Below are positions 1 through 7,918 of a DNA stretch of 64,000 bases, piece after piece. Position numbers and translations under genes: made by a program. This DNA comes from Corynebacterium appendicis CIP 107643 (GTDB lineage Bacteria > Actinomycetota > Actinomycetes > Mycobacteriales > Mycobacteriaceae), in contig NZ_CP046976.1 of the NCBI RefSeq assembly GCF_030408415.1, positions 434,001-498,000 of the forward strand, given 5' to 3'. Position 1 is the first letter of the stretch, and each line of letters starts with the position of its first letter. The notes below the pieces were generated by a model. It was not told where the DNA came from, searched no databases, and saw nothing but the letters and a program-made list of their open reading frames with translations.

Positions 1-896
1 TTGGTCTCGGAGAGACGTCGAATGCCCTTATCGACGCCTGAGACTGCCGACACCGTCGCCATTGCCACCGACACGATGATCAGCGCGATCCAGACAGTCA
101 GGTTGTTCGGGATGCCGAACAAGGCGGTCAGTCCGTAGTTGAGGAAGACGACGCCGATGCCGAGCGAGGTGCCGATGCCGAAGATTGTGCCGATGGTGGC
201 CACGACGTCGACGGTGTCGCCGGCAATCCCCTTGACGCGCTTGCCGAAAAGTGGGGCGAGCGCGGAGCGGATGGACAGCGGCAGGTGGTAGCGGTAGGCC
301 GCCAGGCCGAGCGCCACGCCCATCAGGGCGTACATGGACCAGCCGGGGATGCCGTAGTGGAAGATGGTCCACCCCGGCGCCATCTGCGCGGCGGCGTCGG
401 AAAGCGGCTCGCTGTCCGGCGGGGTCAGGTAGTTGACGGCCGGGCCGGAGATGGCGAAGAACATCAAATCCACGCCGATGCCGGCGGCGAAGAGCATCGA
501 TGCCCAGGTGAACAGGCTGAATCGCGGCCGCGAGTGGTCGGGGCCCAAGCGGATATCGCCGAATTTACTCAAGGCGACTGTGAGCACGAAGATCACGATG
601 AGCGCGGCGGTGAGGACGTAGTACCAGCCGAAGGTGCGGCCGATCCAGTCCATGGAACCGAAGATCACGGTCTCGGCCTGGTCGGGGAAGATCGCGGACC
701 ACAGCACGAAGGCGATGATCAGGATGCCGGAGGCGATGAAGACTGGTTTGTTGACGCGGGAGTAGCCCTTGGCGCCCAGTTCTTCGTGGGCCTCGTCGTG
801 GAAATTCTCCACGACGATCCCGTCAGTATTGTGTTTTTGTTCACCTTTAGTTTTTGCAGGGGCTGAAGCTCGTGCGCGCGACGCGTCGGGGCTCAC
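1..896 (-). CDS. BCCT family (choline/glycine betaine type) transporter, 3' part missing
   Basis: A secondary transporter of the betaine/choline/carnitine family that imports quaternary-ammonium osmolytes across the cytoplasmic membrane. The first 298 residues are visible; the gene runs off the left edge. It starts at a GTG (894-896) with AAGGAG about 7 bases upstream. After a hydrophilic N-terminus of about 45 residues, hydrophobic segments alternate with the family stretch MLFAAGIGVDLMFF, whose GIGVDLMFF form resembles E. coli-type BetT choline carriers more than the GIGLMFF of BetP. The exact substrate cannot be fixed. It is divergent from the DUF4282 gene. One CTTATCGACG motif lies inside it at 27-36. 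Confidence 0.88.
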   Translation of the reverse strand, partial: MSPDASRARASAPAKTKGEQKHNTDGIVVENFHDEAHEELGAKGYSRVNKPVFIASGILIIAFVLWSAIFPDQAETVIFGSMDWIGRTFGWYYVLTAALIVIFVLTVALSKFGDIRLGPDHSRPRFSLFTWASMLFAAGIGVDLMFFAISGPAVNYLTPPDSEPLSDAAAQMAPGWTIFHYGIPGWSMYALMGVALGLAAYRYHLPLSIRSALAPLFGKRVKGIAGDTVDVVATIGTIFGIGTSLGIGVVFLNYGLTALFGIPNNLTVWIALIIVSVAMATVSAVSGVDKGIRRLSET

Positions 897-978
897 TGTT
901 GCTCCTTCATATTCATTTGAGAAAACGGAAAATGACAGGTGTCCTGCGCCGTGTGGGCGCACAAACACACCACAATAG

Positions 979-999
979 CGATAAGGCGAGCGCTTATCG
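979..999. promoter_or_regulatory. Inverted repeat in divergent promoter region
   Basis: The arms CGATAAG (979-985) and CTTATCG (993-999) form a perfect 7-bp inverted repeat with a 7-base spacer. It lies between the divergent BCCT transporter and DUF4282 genes, about 57 bases before the latter's start. This is a candidate operator; no cognate regulator can be named. Confidence 0.35.
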
Positions 1000-1055
1000 G
1001 TGCTGAACCGTAGACTGTTTTAGGTCTGACCGCGAAATTTTGTAAAGGATTGCTC

Positions 1056-1928
1056 ATGTCTACTCCGTACAACCCTGAGAATTCCTCGAACCCGGACTAC
1101 GGCTCCACGCCGGATTACGGTGCGAACCCGTCGACCTCCGGCGCCGATAACTCCAGCTCCGGCGCCCACGCCGCACCGGGCAATTACGGTTCCTCCGATT
1201 CCTTCGGTTCCTACGGCGCATCCAGCACTGGTGCGGCATCGACCGGCTTCGGCGCATCCAACACCGGCGCTGACGCCACCGAGACCTTCGGTGCCGCCGG
1301 CTCGTCCTCCAGCAGCCAGGACAGCGCCTCCGCTACCGGTTCAGGCGCGATCAACTCCGGCTTCGGTTCCTACGGTGCTGCCGACACCACCGCTGCCGGC
1401 AGCGGCACCGGTGCAGGCGCATCCGCGACCACCGGCGGCTTCGGCCAGACCTCCCAGCAGCCGACCTACGGCGACCAGTACGGCCAGCAGCAGTATGGCC
1501 AGACCACCCAGTTCGGCCAGACCACCCAGTTCGGCCAGGGCCAGCCTCAGAACCAGGGTTTCGGTGGCGGTGCCTTCTCGCAGGACGCACCGGCCGCTGC
1601 TGCTAAGAAGAAGGATGGCTTCTTCGGCGCACTCTTCGACTTTGAGTTCCGTCGCTTTATCACCATCGACTTCGTCAAGGTCCTGTACATCATCTACCTG
1701 GTCTTCGCTGCCCTGATGTGGGTCGGCGGCCTGATCCTCGCATTCACCGGCTTCACCGAGGGCGTCGGTATCGGTCTGCTGATGCTCTTCGGCTGGCTGA
1801 TCTTCGGCACCCTGTGGGCGCTGTTCCAGGTCGTTATTTCGCGCGTGATGCTCGAGGTTCTCGTCTCGGTGGTCCGCATCGCGCAGAACACGACTGAGCT
1901 GGTGGACCAGGGCGAGGCACGGAAGTAG
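1056..1928 (+). CDS. DUF4282 membrane protein with Gly/Ser/Gln-rich N-terminus
   Basis: A 290-residue protein. Residues 1-185 are low-complexity Gly/Ser/Thr/Gln, including an 18-bp tandem repeat (1497-1514 and 1515-1532, two QTTQFG units). The last ~100 residues match the DUF4282 pattern: a basic/aromatic stretch (FEFRRFITIDFVK), then two membrane helices and a short tail. The start is the ATG at 1056, preceded by AAGGAT; a TTG two codons upstream is less likely. Function is unknown. The extended N-terminus is probably disordered and cytoplasmic. It is a single-gene unit ended by a strong terminator. Confidence 0.85.
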   Translation: MSTPYNPENSSNPDYGSTPDYGANPSTSGADNSSSGAHAAPGNYGSSDSFGSYGASSTGAASTGFGASNTGADATETFGAAGSSSSSQDSASATGSGAINSGFGSYGAADTTAAGSGTGAGASATTGGFGQTSQQPTYGDQYGQQQYGQTTQFGQTTQFGQGQPQNQGFGGGAFSQDAPAAAAKKKDGFFGALFDFEFRRFITIDFVKVLYIIYLVFAALMWVGGLILAFTGFTEGVGIGLLMLFGWLIFGTLWALFQVVISRVMLEVLVSVVRIAQNTTELVDQGEARK

Positions 1929-1966
1929 CAGCCTTGCGCTGACCCGCAGCGCACTGCACCAAACCG

Positions 1967-2026
1967 AACCGCCCCGCAACCCCGTAAGGACAAACAGTCC
2001 GCTCACGGGGGAGCGGGGCGGTTTTC
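1967..2026 (+). terminator. Rho-independent terminator after DUF4282 gene
   Basis: An 11-bp G+C-rich stem, AACCGCCCCGC (1967-1977) with GCGGGGCGGTT (2013-2023), encloses a second small stem (CCCCGT/ACGGGG) and is followed by a short T-run. Confidence 0.8.
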
Positions 2027-2045
2027 GTGTGCGCCGCTAAAATTT

Positions 2046-3863
2046 GTGACCGTGACGTTCATCATCTTGCTCATCGTGATCATGCTGGCGGTCATCGCGC
2101 TCGCGGAACCGTTGGGGGAGCGCATCGGGGTGGTCGCTCCAGTACTTCTGCTTGTCCTCAGCGCGGCGGTGGCATTCGTGCCGCAGGTGCCGGAGGTGGT
2201 CATCGACCCGGAGATCATTCTGGAGTTGATCCTGCCGCCGCTGCTGTTCGCGACGGCGATGCGCATGCCGGTGCACGATTTCCGCCGGAATTTCAGTTCG
2301 ATCTTCCTGCTGGCGGTCGTGCTCGTGGTGCTCACGGCAGTGTCGGTGGGCTGGGTGATCCACCTGATCGTCCCGGCGATCCCGCTGCCGATCGCGATCG
2401 CGGTGGGTGCCGTGGTCAGCCCGTCGGACGCGGTGGCTGTGGGCATTGTGAAGAAGGCGGGTGTGAATAGGCGCATCATCGCGATCCTGGACGGCGAGGG
2501 CTTGATCAACGATGCCTCCGCACTGGTCACCCTGGGCACGGCGCTGCTGGCGGCGCGGTCCAAGGTGACGGCGGGGGAGGTGCTGGCCAACTTCTTCTGG
2601 GCGGTGGCCGGCGCGGTGATCGTGGGCCTGCTCGTCGGTCACGGCGCGATGTTCCTGCGCCGGTTCGTCCACCATCCGACATCGAACACGGTGCTCTCGC
2701 TGGCCATCCCGTTCGCGGCGTTCCTCCCGACGGAGGAGATCGGCGCGTCGGGCCTGGTGGGCACGGTCGTGGCCGGTCTCGTGGTGGCGCGAAAGAGCGT
2801 GGGGGTGCTGGGGCCGTCGGTGCGCATGTCCGACGCGCAGACTTGGGACACGCTCGGCCTCGTCCTGGAGTCGCTGGTCTTCGTGCTGATGGGCTTGCAG
2901 ATGCCGCACCTGATTGACGACGCACGGGCATCTGGCTACACGTTCATGATGTCGTTCACCGTAGCGATGGCCTGCTGGGCGACGGTGCTCGTGGTGCGCA
3001 CGCTGACAGTCACCCCGATGATGTACGTGATGCGCTCGCAGGCGGAGCGCACGCTGAAGCGCATGGAGCGTCTCGACGTTCTCGACAGCCGCATCCAGGA
3101 AGTCTCCGCCGACCCCCACATGCAGGACGAGCGTGCGCAGCGCCGCCTCAGCTCAGCGCAGCAGACAGTCAGCCGCCGCTACGGAGACGCGCGCTATTTC
3201 GCGGAGAAATCGCTCGGTTTCCGCGCCGGCGCCGTCATCGTGTGGGCGGGCATGCGCGGCGCGATCACTCTGGCCGCGGCGCAGACGCTTCCGCACGACA
3301 CGGAGGGACGCGGTTTCCTCGTGCTCGTCGCGTTCATCGTCGCGGGCGCATCGCTCATCGTCCAGGGTGGCACGCTGGGCTTGCTTGTCGACGTAGTCAA
3401 CCCCGGGCAAGACGAGCCGAGTTCGTGGGAGGAACGCCAGCGTCAGCGCACGCTGCTCCGCGACGCGGCGACTGCCGTGCCGGTTCCGGCGGATCTGGAG
3501 CGCGCTCTGCGCTACGGCGGCCTGTCGGAGGAGAAGATTCACGCGGCGAAGGTCGAGGACCTGCTCGGCGTGCTCCGCAATCCACACGGTTTCAGCGCGG
3601 CCGCCGACGAGGAGGAAGAGGTGGACCTCAAGGCGATTCCGCAGCAGCTCGCGGACTACGGCATCGCGCGCGTGAAGGCCCAGCGCGAGGCACTCGTCGC
3701 GGACCGCGACGCCGGGCGTATCGACGCCGACGATTTCTCCTACCAGCTCCGCCGCCTCGACGGTGCTCAACTGTCCATCGAGGCCCAGTCGGAGAGCTTC
3801 CTGCGCACGGGCATCATGGGCGGGAACGAACCGGCCAGGGAGGAAGAGGAGGTCAGCGGTTAG
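2046..3863 (+). CDS. CPA1-family Na+/H+ antiporter
   Basis: A 605-residue monovalent cation/proton antiporter for pH and sodium homeostasis. About twelve hydrophobic segments occupy residues 1-440, with family signatures such as LPPLLFATAMR, the SPSDAVAVG ion-binding helix and the GEGLINDASALV motif. MRGAITLAAA lies near residue 405. The hydrophilic C-terminal ~160 residues are acidic and probably regulatory. The start is taken as the GTG at 2046; a second GTG at 2052 is possible. The 3' end overlaps the convergent DUF3253 gene by 11 bases. Confidence 0.9.
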   Translation: MTVTFIILLIVIMLAVIALAEPLGERIGVVAPVLLLVLSAAVAFVPQVPEVVIDPEIILELILPPLLFATAMRMPVHDFRRNFSSIFLLAVVLVVLTAVSVGWVIHLIVPAIPLPIAIAVGAVVSPSDAVAVGIVKKAGVNRRIIAILDGEGLINDASALVTLGTALLAARSKVTAGEVLANFFWAVAGAVIVGLLVGHGAMFLRRFVHHPTSNTVLSLAIPFAAFLPTEEIGASGLVGTVVAGLVVARKSVGVLGPSVRMSDAQTWDTLGLVLESLVFVLMGLQMPHLIDDARASGYTFMMSFTVAMACWATVLVVRTLTVTPMMYVMRSQAERTLKRMERLDVLDSRIQEVSADPHMQDERAQRRLSSAQQTVSRRYGDARYFAEKSLGFRAGAVIVWAGMRGAITLAAAQTLPHDTEGRGFLVLVAFIVAGASLIVQGGTLGLLVDVVNPGQDEPSSWEERQRQRTLLRDAATAVPVPADLERALRYGGLSEEKIHAAKVEDLLGVLRNPHGFSAAADEEEEVDLKAIPQQLADYGIARVKAQREALVADRDAGRIDADDFSYQLRRLDGAQLSIEAQSESFLRTGIMGGNEPAREEEEVSG

Positions 3864-4146
3864 GATCATCCGCCGAAGACCAACTCGGTCCGCGGCGGAT
3901 GCGGATGGGGCCCTTCACCGTCTCCAGATCGACCGTCTGCGAGCCCTGGGTGACGATCACGGTGCCCTCAGACACCAGTTCCCCTGCGGCAGCCCGGACT
4001 GGGTCCATGAGGTCGCGCCACCCGTCGGGCGTGCCAAGCGCGCGTGCGACGTCGGAGGGGCAGATGGACGACTCCGGTTTGCGGGAGCTGAGCAGCTCGA
4101 TGATGCCGCGGCGCAGTTCCGCTGCGGATGGGCGAGTGTCAAACAC
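3853..4146 (-). CDS. DUF3253 domain protein
   Basis: A 97-residue soluble protein with a winged-helix-like pattern typical of DUF3253: a short helix (SAAELRRGIIELLSSR), the core motif SICPSDVARALG, then WRDLMDPVRAAAGEL and a beta-hairpin (GTVIVTQGSQTVDL). Residues 78-88 carry the family ending GPIRIRRG. The start is a GTG at 4144-4146; open frame continues upstream but only within the neighbouring gene. It probably shares a transcript with the DoxX-like gene 5 bases upstream. Molecular role unknown. Confidence 0.75.
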   Translation of the reverse strand: MFDTRPSAAELRRGIIELLSSRKPESSICPSDVARALGTPDGWRDLMDPVRAAAGELVSEGTVIVTQGSQTVDLETVKGPIRIRRGPSWSSADDPNR

Positions 4147-4151
4147 AGCGG

Positions 4152-4538
4152 CTAGACGCCCCGGGCGATGTCGATTCCGGCGCGGATGAGCGGAATCTGC
4201 AGCGGAAGCCGGCCCAGCGAGATGATCTGCCTGTGCCAGGGCTTGTCCCGCCACAGATAGGCCATGTAGAAATTGCCCGGCCACACCAACGTGAACAGCG
4301 TTGCGGCCGCGAACCCGCCCGCCTGACGCGTTGCCGGGTTAGCCAGCAGCGCAGCGGTGGCAAGCTCAGCTGCGCCGGAGGTATACGTATAGGTGCGTTG
4401 GCTACCGGGCAGTTGCGGCGGCACGATGCCGTCGAAGGACGCAGGCTTGAAGAAGTGGAGGGCACCCGCCCCGGCGAGCAGCGGGACGAGGGATTTCTTC
4501 ACCGCACGATCGAGGCGGTCGGTATTGCCAAAGCTCAT
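4152..4538 (-). CDS. DoxX-like small membrane protein
   Basis: 128 residues with three or four hydrophobic helices and the DoxX-type pattern: GAGALHFFKPASFDGIVPP near the start, then YTSGAAELATAALL, then a helix ending FYMAYLWRDKP. Such proteins are small inner-membrane proteins, sometimes linked to redox or quinone metabolism; nothing here fixes a role. It is co-directional with maf upstream and DUF3253 downstream at short spacing, suggesting one transcript. Confidence 0.7.
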   Translation of the reverse strand: MSFGNTDRLDRAVKKSLVPLLAGAGALHFFKPASFDGIVPPQLPGSQRTYTYTSGAAELATAALLANPATRQAGGFAAATLFTLVWPGNFYMAYLWRDKPWHRQIISLGRLPLQIPLIRAGIDIARGV

Positions 4539-4557
4539 GGAACCAGCATAGGCGCGA

Positions 4558-5148
4558 TCAGCGCCAGAGATCCGAGGCGTTCACACCGAAGGAGTAGAGG
4601 GCCTTCCGGAGAAGTGGCAGGGACAGGCCGATGACGGAAGTCTGGTCGCCCTCGATGGAGTCGATGAACCAGCCGCCGAGAGCCTCCAGGGTGAAAGCGC
4701 CGGCGCATTCGAGGGGTTCGCCGGAGCGGGCGTAGGCCTCGATATCAGCGTCGGTGGCGTCGCCGAAGTGGATGCTGGTGGACACGGTGTCCACCACCCA
4801 CTCGCCCTTGTAGCCGATGGCGTGGCCGGTGACCAGCTCGGCGGTCTGGCCGCGCTGGGCGCGCCAGCGGCGGATCGTCTCCTCCACGGTGTGCGGCTTG
4901 CCTTTCAGCTGGCCGCCGAGCAGCAGCATGGAATCGCAGCCGACCACGATGTCATCGGGGTACTCCGGAGCCACTGCATCAGCTTTGGCGCGGGCAAGCG
5001 CCGAGACCACGTCCGCCGGGGGAGAACCTGCCAGAGACGAGATGATCGCATCCTCATCCACGTGTGCCGGGTGTTGGATGGGATCCACTCCGGCGTTGTG
5101 CAGGATCATCCGACGGGACGGGGACTGGGAAACGAGAACGAGGCGCAT
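4558..5148 (-). CDS. maf: Maf nucleoside triphosphate pyrophosphatase
   Basis: A house-cleaning enzyme that hydrolyses non-canonical NTPs to NMP and pyrophosphate. In 196 residues the family landmarks appear in order: LVSQSPSRRMIL (nucleotide-binding SxSxRR), HVDED, VVGCDSMLLL with the catalytic Asp, KGKPHTVEE (usual GKP motif), TGHAI, and the C-terminal GAFTLEALGGWFIDSIEGD segment with FxxxGxG-type glycines and the EGD metal site. It lies directly after accE in the usual corynebacterial accD-accE-maf order. Confidence 0.93.
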   Translation of the reverse strand: MRLVLVSQSPSRRMILHNAGVDPIQHPAHVDEDAIISSLAGSPPADVVSALARAKADAVAPEYPDDIVVGCDSMLLLGGQLKGKPHTVEETIRRWRAQRGQTAELVTGHAIGYKGEWVVDTVSTSIHFGDATDADIEAYARSGEPLECAGAFTLEALGGWFIDSIEGDQTSVIGLSLPLLRKALYSFGVNASDLWR

Positions 5149-5181
5149 TATCAGTAGAGAACCTAAAGCAGGACGCAGAGC

Positions 5182-5400
5182 CTAGAACAGCGTTTGCGAG
5201 TTGAACGCGGACGGGTTGAACACCACCGGGCCGTGCTCGCGCGGGGTGGGGCGGCCCCACAGGTTGCGGTGGCCGCCGGAGGTGCGGGCCTTGGCGGCCT
5301 GCTGCAGGTCGGTGAGCACCTGGGTCAGCGCGGCGAGCTCCTCATCGGTGGGCGCGCCTTTAACGACGGTGAACAGTGGTTGAGCCGTGGGCTGGGACAT
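5182..5400 (-). CDS. accE: Acyl-CoA carboxylase epsilon subunit
   Basis: A 72-residue small subunit of the actinobacterial acyl-CoA carboxylase that stabilises the alpha-beta complex. Family signs are the N-terminal PLFTVVKGAPTDEELAALTQVL segment, a basic linker and the C-terminal WGRPTPREHG motif. It lies 45 bases downstream of accD on the same strand and is almost certainly co-transcribed. The length is normal for this poorly conserved family. Confidence 0.9.
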   Translation of the reverse strand: MSQPTAQPLFTVVKGAPTDEELAALTQVLTDLQQAAKARTSGGHRNLWGRPTPREHGPVVFNPSAFNSQTLF

Positions 5401-5445
5401 CGCAGGTGTGACCTCCTTACAGGGTGTGATAAAGAAAACAGGAAC

Positions 5446-6963
5446 TTAGAACGGGATATTGCCGTGCTTCTTCGGGATCGAGTAGACGACCTTGCGCTCC
5501 AGCAGGCGCAGCGCTTCCAGCACCTGGGTGCGGGTCTGGGACGGCTCGATGACGATGTCGACCAGGCCACGCTCGGTGGCCACGTACGGAGTCATGGTGG
5601 TCGTGGCGTATTCGTCGACGTCGACGGAGAGCTGCTCGCCGGCGGTGGTGGCGTCGGCAAGCGCGATCTGCGCGGTCGGCCATGCCAGCACGATATCGGC
5701 ACCCAGGTCCTTCGACCCCATGGTCACGTACGACGGGCCGATTGCGCGGCGGAGGATGACGGTGACCTTGCCCACCTGTGCCTCGGCGTACGCGAAGGCG
5801 AGCGCCGCACCGTGCGCGGCGGAACCGAGGTGCTCTTCCTCCTCCGACGGGTAGAAGCCGGGGGAGTCGACGAACTCGACGATGGGGATATTGAAGGAAT
5901 CGCACACGCGGATGAACCGTGCGGCCTTGCGCGCAGCGGCGTGGTCGAGGCAGCCGGCGAGCACGCTCGGCTGGTTGGCTACGATGCCCACCGCACGGCC
6001 GGAGATGTGCGCGAAACCGGTGACGATATTGTCCGCGTACCCGCGGCTGAGCTCCATCAGGCCCTTGTCGGTGACGCGGGTGATCACTTCGCGGACGTCG
6101 TAGGACTCCGCGTCCGAGTTCGGGATGAAGGTGTCCAGGTCGCCGGTCTCCGGCTCGGTGGAGCTCTCGTTGATGGGGGAGGCCGCGCGGTTATTCTCCG
6201 GCAGGAAGCCGACCAGGTCGCGGACGGTCGACATCGCCTCGAGGTCGGTCGGGGCGACCAGGTGCGCGATATTGGTGATCTTGGAGTGCACGTCGGAACC
6301 ACCCAGGGACTTCGCGGTGGCCACGCGCCGGGTCACCTTCGTCACCGCACTCACGGACGTCAGATGCATGGTCGCGTCCTTGACCATCACGGTGATGTCG
6401 CTGACCGGCACGAGCAGCGCCGCCAGCGACGCGACCTCGCCCGCCACGACGGAGATCTGCGGCACCACGCCGGACGCTTCCGTCGCCTTGCGCAGGATCT
6501 TCGCCGACATCGCCGCGGTGACCACGCCTTCCTGCAGACGCCCGCCGGTCGAGTCGTGGATCGCGATGACCGGCACGCCCGTCTTAATAGCCAAGTCGTA
6601 GATTTTCAGGATCTTCTCGGCGTAGACCTCGCCCATCTGACCGTCGAAGATGGAGGAGTCGTGGGAGTAGACGGTGACCCGTCGGCCGTCGATAAGCCCG
6701 TAGCCCGTGACCACGCCGTCGGTCGCGGGCTTGGTGCGCCCCATGCCGTAGTCCTCGACGCGGTGGCGTGCCAGGGCATCGGTTTCGACGAAGCTGTCGT
6801 TGTCCAGCAGCGCCTCGACGCGCTGGCGTGCGGTGGAGATTCCCGCCTCGCCCGCGGCGCGGGTCGCTTCGCTGCCCATCGGCTCGCGCGATTCAGCGAG
6901 CCTGTTGCGCAAGTCTTCGATTTTGCCAGCGGTCGTGGTCAGGTCGGGCTTCTTGTCGGTCAT
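5446..6963 (-). CDS. accD1: Acyl-CoA carboxylase beta (carboxyltransferase) subunit
   Basis: A 505-residue carboxyltransferase that moves carboxyl from biotin to acetyl- or propionyl-CoA, feeding fatty acid and mycolic acid synthesis. It has the two crotonase-like halves of PccB/AccD proteins: the oxyanion-hole GG in DSTGGRLQEG and, in the C-half, FVDSPGFYPSEEEE and TVILRRAIGPSYVTMGSKDLGAD. The C-terminus (ERKVVYSIPKKHGNIPF) is typical of DtsR-type proteins. Downstream accE supports acetyl-CoA carboxylase; a propionyl-CoA paralogue cannot be excluded. A CTTATCGACG copy encodes its GLIDG (6687-6696). Confidence 0.93.
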   Translation of the reverse strand: MTDKKPDLTTTAGKIEDLRNRLAESREPMGSEATRAAGEAGISTARQRVEALLDNDSFVETDALARHRVEDYGMGRTKPATDGVVTGYGLIDGRRVTVYSHDSSIFDGQMGEVYAEKILKIYDLAIKTGVPVIAIHDSTGGRLQEGVVTAAMSAKILRKATEASGVVPQISVVAGEVASLAALLVPVSDITVMVKDATMHLTSVSAVTKVTRRVATAKSLGGSDVHSKITNIAHLVAPTDLEAMSTVRDLVGFLPENNRAASPINESSTEPETGDLDTFIPNSDAESYDVREVITRVTDKGLMELSRGYADNIVTGFAHISGRAVGIVANQPSVLAGCLDHAAARKAARFIRVCDSFNIPIVEFVDSPGFYPSEEEEHLGSAAHGAALAFAYAEAQVGKVTVILRRAIGPSYVTMGSKDLGADIVLAWPTAQIALADATTAGEQLSVDVDEYATTTMTPYVATERGLVDIVIEPSQTRTQVLEALRLLERKVVYSIPKKHGNIPF

Positions 6964-7075
6964 AGCGCTCCACTTTACGGGCTCACAGCTTCTTCATCAG
7001 GTTCCACACCGCCTATCGGTCCGCGCGTCCCCAATGTTTCGCGAAGCGCTTATCGACGCCCCACCACGCCGCCCC

Positions 7076-7783
7076 CTAGTCGTAGTGGCCGAGCAGGAAT
7101 TTGTTGCGGGGCTCATTCCAGTGGCCGCTGAAGTCCTTCGCATTGCCGCTCAGCGGCACCATCGTGCCATCGCGCGGCTCAATCGTTGCCGTGTAATAGG
7201 CGGTGATGCCCTCCGCGGTGGAACGGGTGCGCTCGCCCCAGGTGAAATCGACGGAGCCGTCGGGGTTGGCAGTCACACTTTCGACCTGGGTGAACAGGGT
7301 CATTTCGTCGATAGGTTCGCCGTGGACGTAGAACGCGATGCCGTTGGTCATCGAGGCGCCTGTCTGCGCGGGGTGGTCGGCGTCGCCGAGTCCGCCGCGG
7401 AAGATGATCCAGCTGACCGGGGCGCAGGGGTCGTAGTGGTTCTCAATATCCCCGATCCAGAAGTTGTAGTCCTCCCAATCCTCCGCCGGCATGCGTCCCG
7501 GCGCACTTCCGTCCGGATACTGGTCGCGCGGGTCCTTGGGCAGGGAGGCGCACTTTTCCTTCTTCTTGGGTGCGTCCTTCTTCGGCTTCTCCGCCTTTGA
7601 TTCTTCCGCCGGAGCTTCCTTGGTCACCACCTCCGTGACCACTTCCTCCGCCGTATCCTCCTGGGTTGGAGCCGCAACCGTGCTCAGCGCAGGCTCCTCG
7701 AGATTCCCGGACGTGGAGCAACCCGCAGCGAATGCGGCGACAGCGGCGAGGACAGCGATGACGGGGGCGCGGTGGGTTCTCAT
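7076..7783 (-). CDS. LppP/LprE-type lipoprotein
   Basis: A 235-residue exported lipoprotein. The signal peptide has basic residues, a hydrophobic core and lipobox AAGC with the lipidated Cys at 22. A Glu/Lys/Pro/Ala-rich linker (residues 40-80) leads to a folded domain with paired Cys, WIGDIENHYDPCAPVSWI and the HPAQTG motif, which match the actinobacterial LppP/LprE lipoprotein family as I know it. Start ATG at 7781-7783; an upstream extension of open frame lacks a signal peptide. Function unknown. It precedes accD on the same strand, 112 bases away. Confidence 0.68.
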   Translation of the reverse strand: MRTHRAPVIAVLAAVAAFAAGCSTSGNLEEPALSTVAAPTQEDTAEEVVTEVVTKEAPAEESKAEKPKKDAPKKKEKCASLPKDPRDQYPDGSAPGRMPAEDWEDYNFWIGDIENHYDPCAPVSWIIFRGGLGDADHPAQTGASMTNGIAFYVHGEPIDEMTLFTQVESVTANPDGSVDFTWGERTRSTAEGITAYYTATIEPRDGTMVPLSGNAKDFSGHWNEPRNKFLLGHYD

Positions 7784-7918
7784 GGGCAGGAGTGTAGCCC
7801 GGCGGCGCAACCAGTTCAGGCCAAAACCCGGTGGAGAGTCCCTCAAGAGAAAGCGAGGTGTGCCTCTACTGTTTAATTGACTCATCCAAGTACGGCGCTT
7901 ATCGACGAAAGGCCGCTC

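Noticed and set aside
1497..1532. Short tandem repeat considered as possible CRISPR or mobile repeat
   Set aside because: It is an in-frame 18-bp duplication encoding QTTQFG in the low-complexity part of the DUF4282 protein; there are no spacers.
7049..7058. CTTATCGACG considered as a DnaA box
   Set aside because: DnaA boxes read TTATCCACA; this differs at key positions, is spread over the whole core and shows no origin-like cluster.
5194..7131. Long plus-strand open frame (645 codons)
   Set aside because: It is the antisense shadow of accE and accD; the composition is Gly/Arg/His/Asp-rich and matches no family, while the minus strand encodes clear carboxylase motifs.
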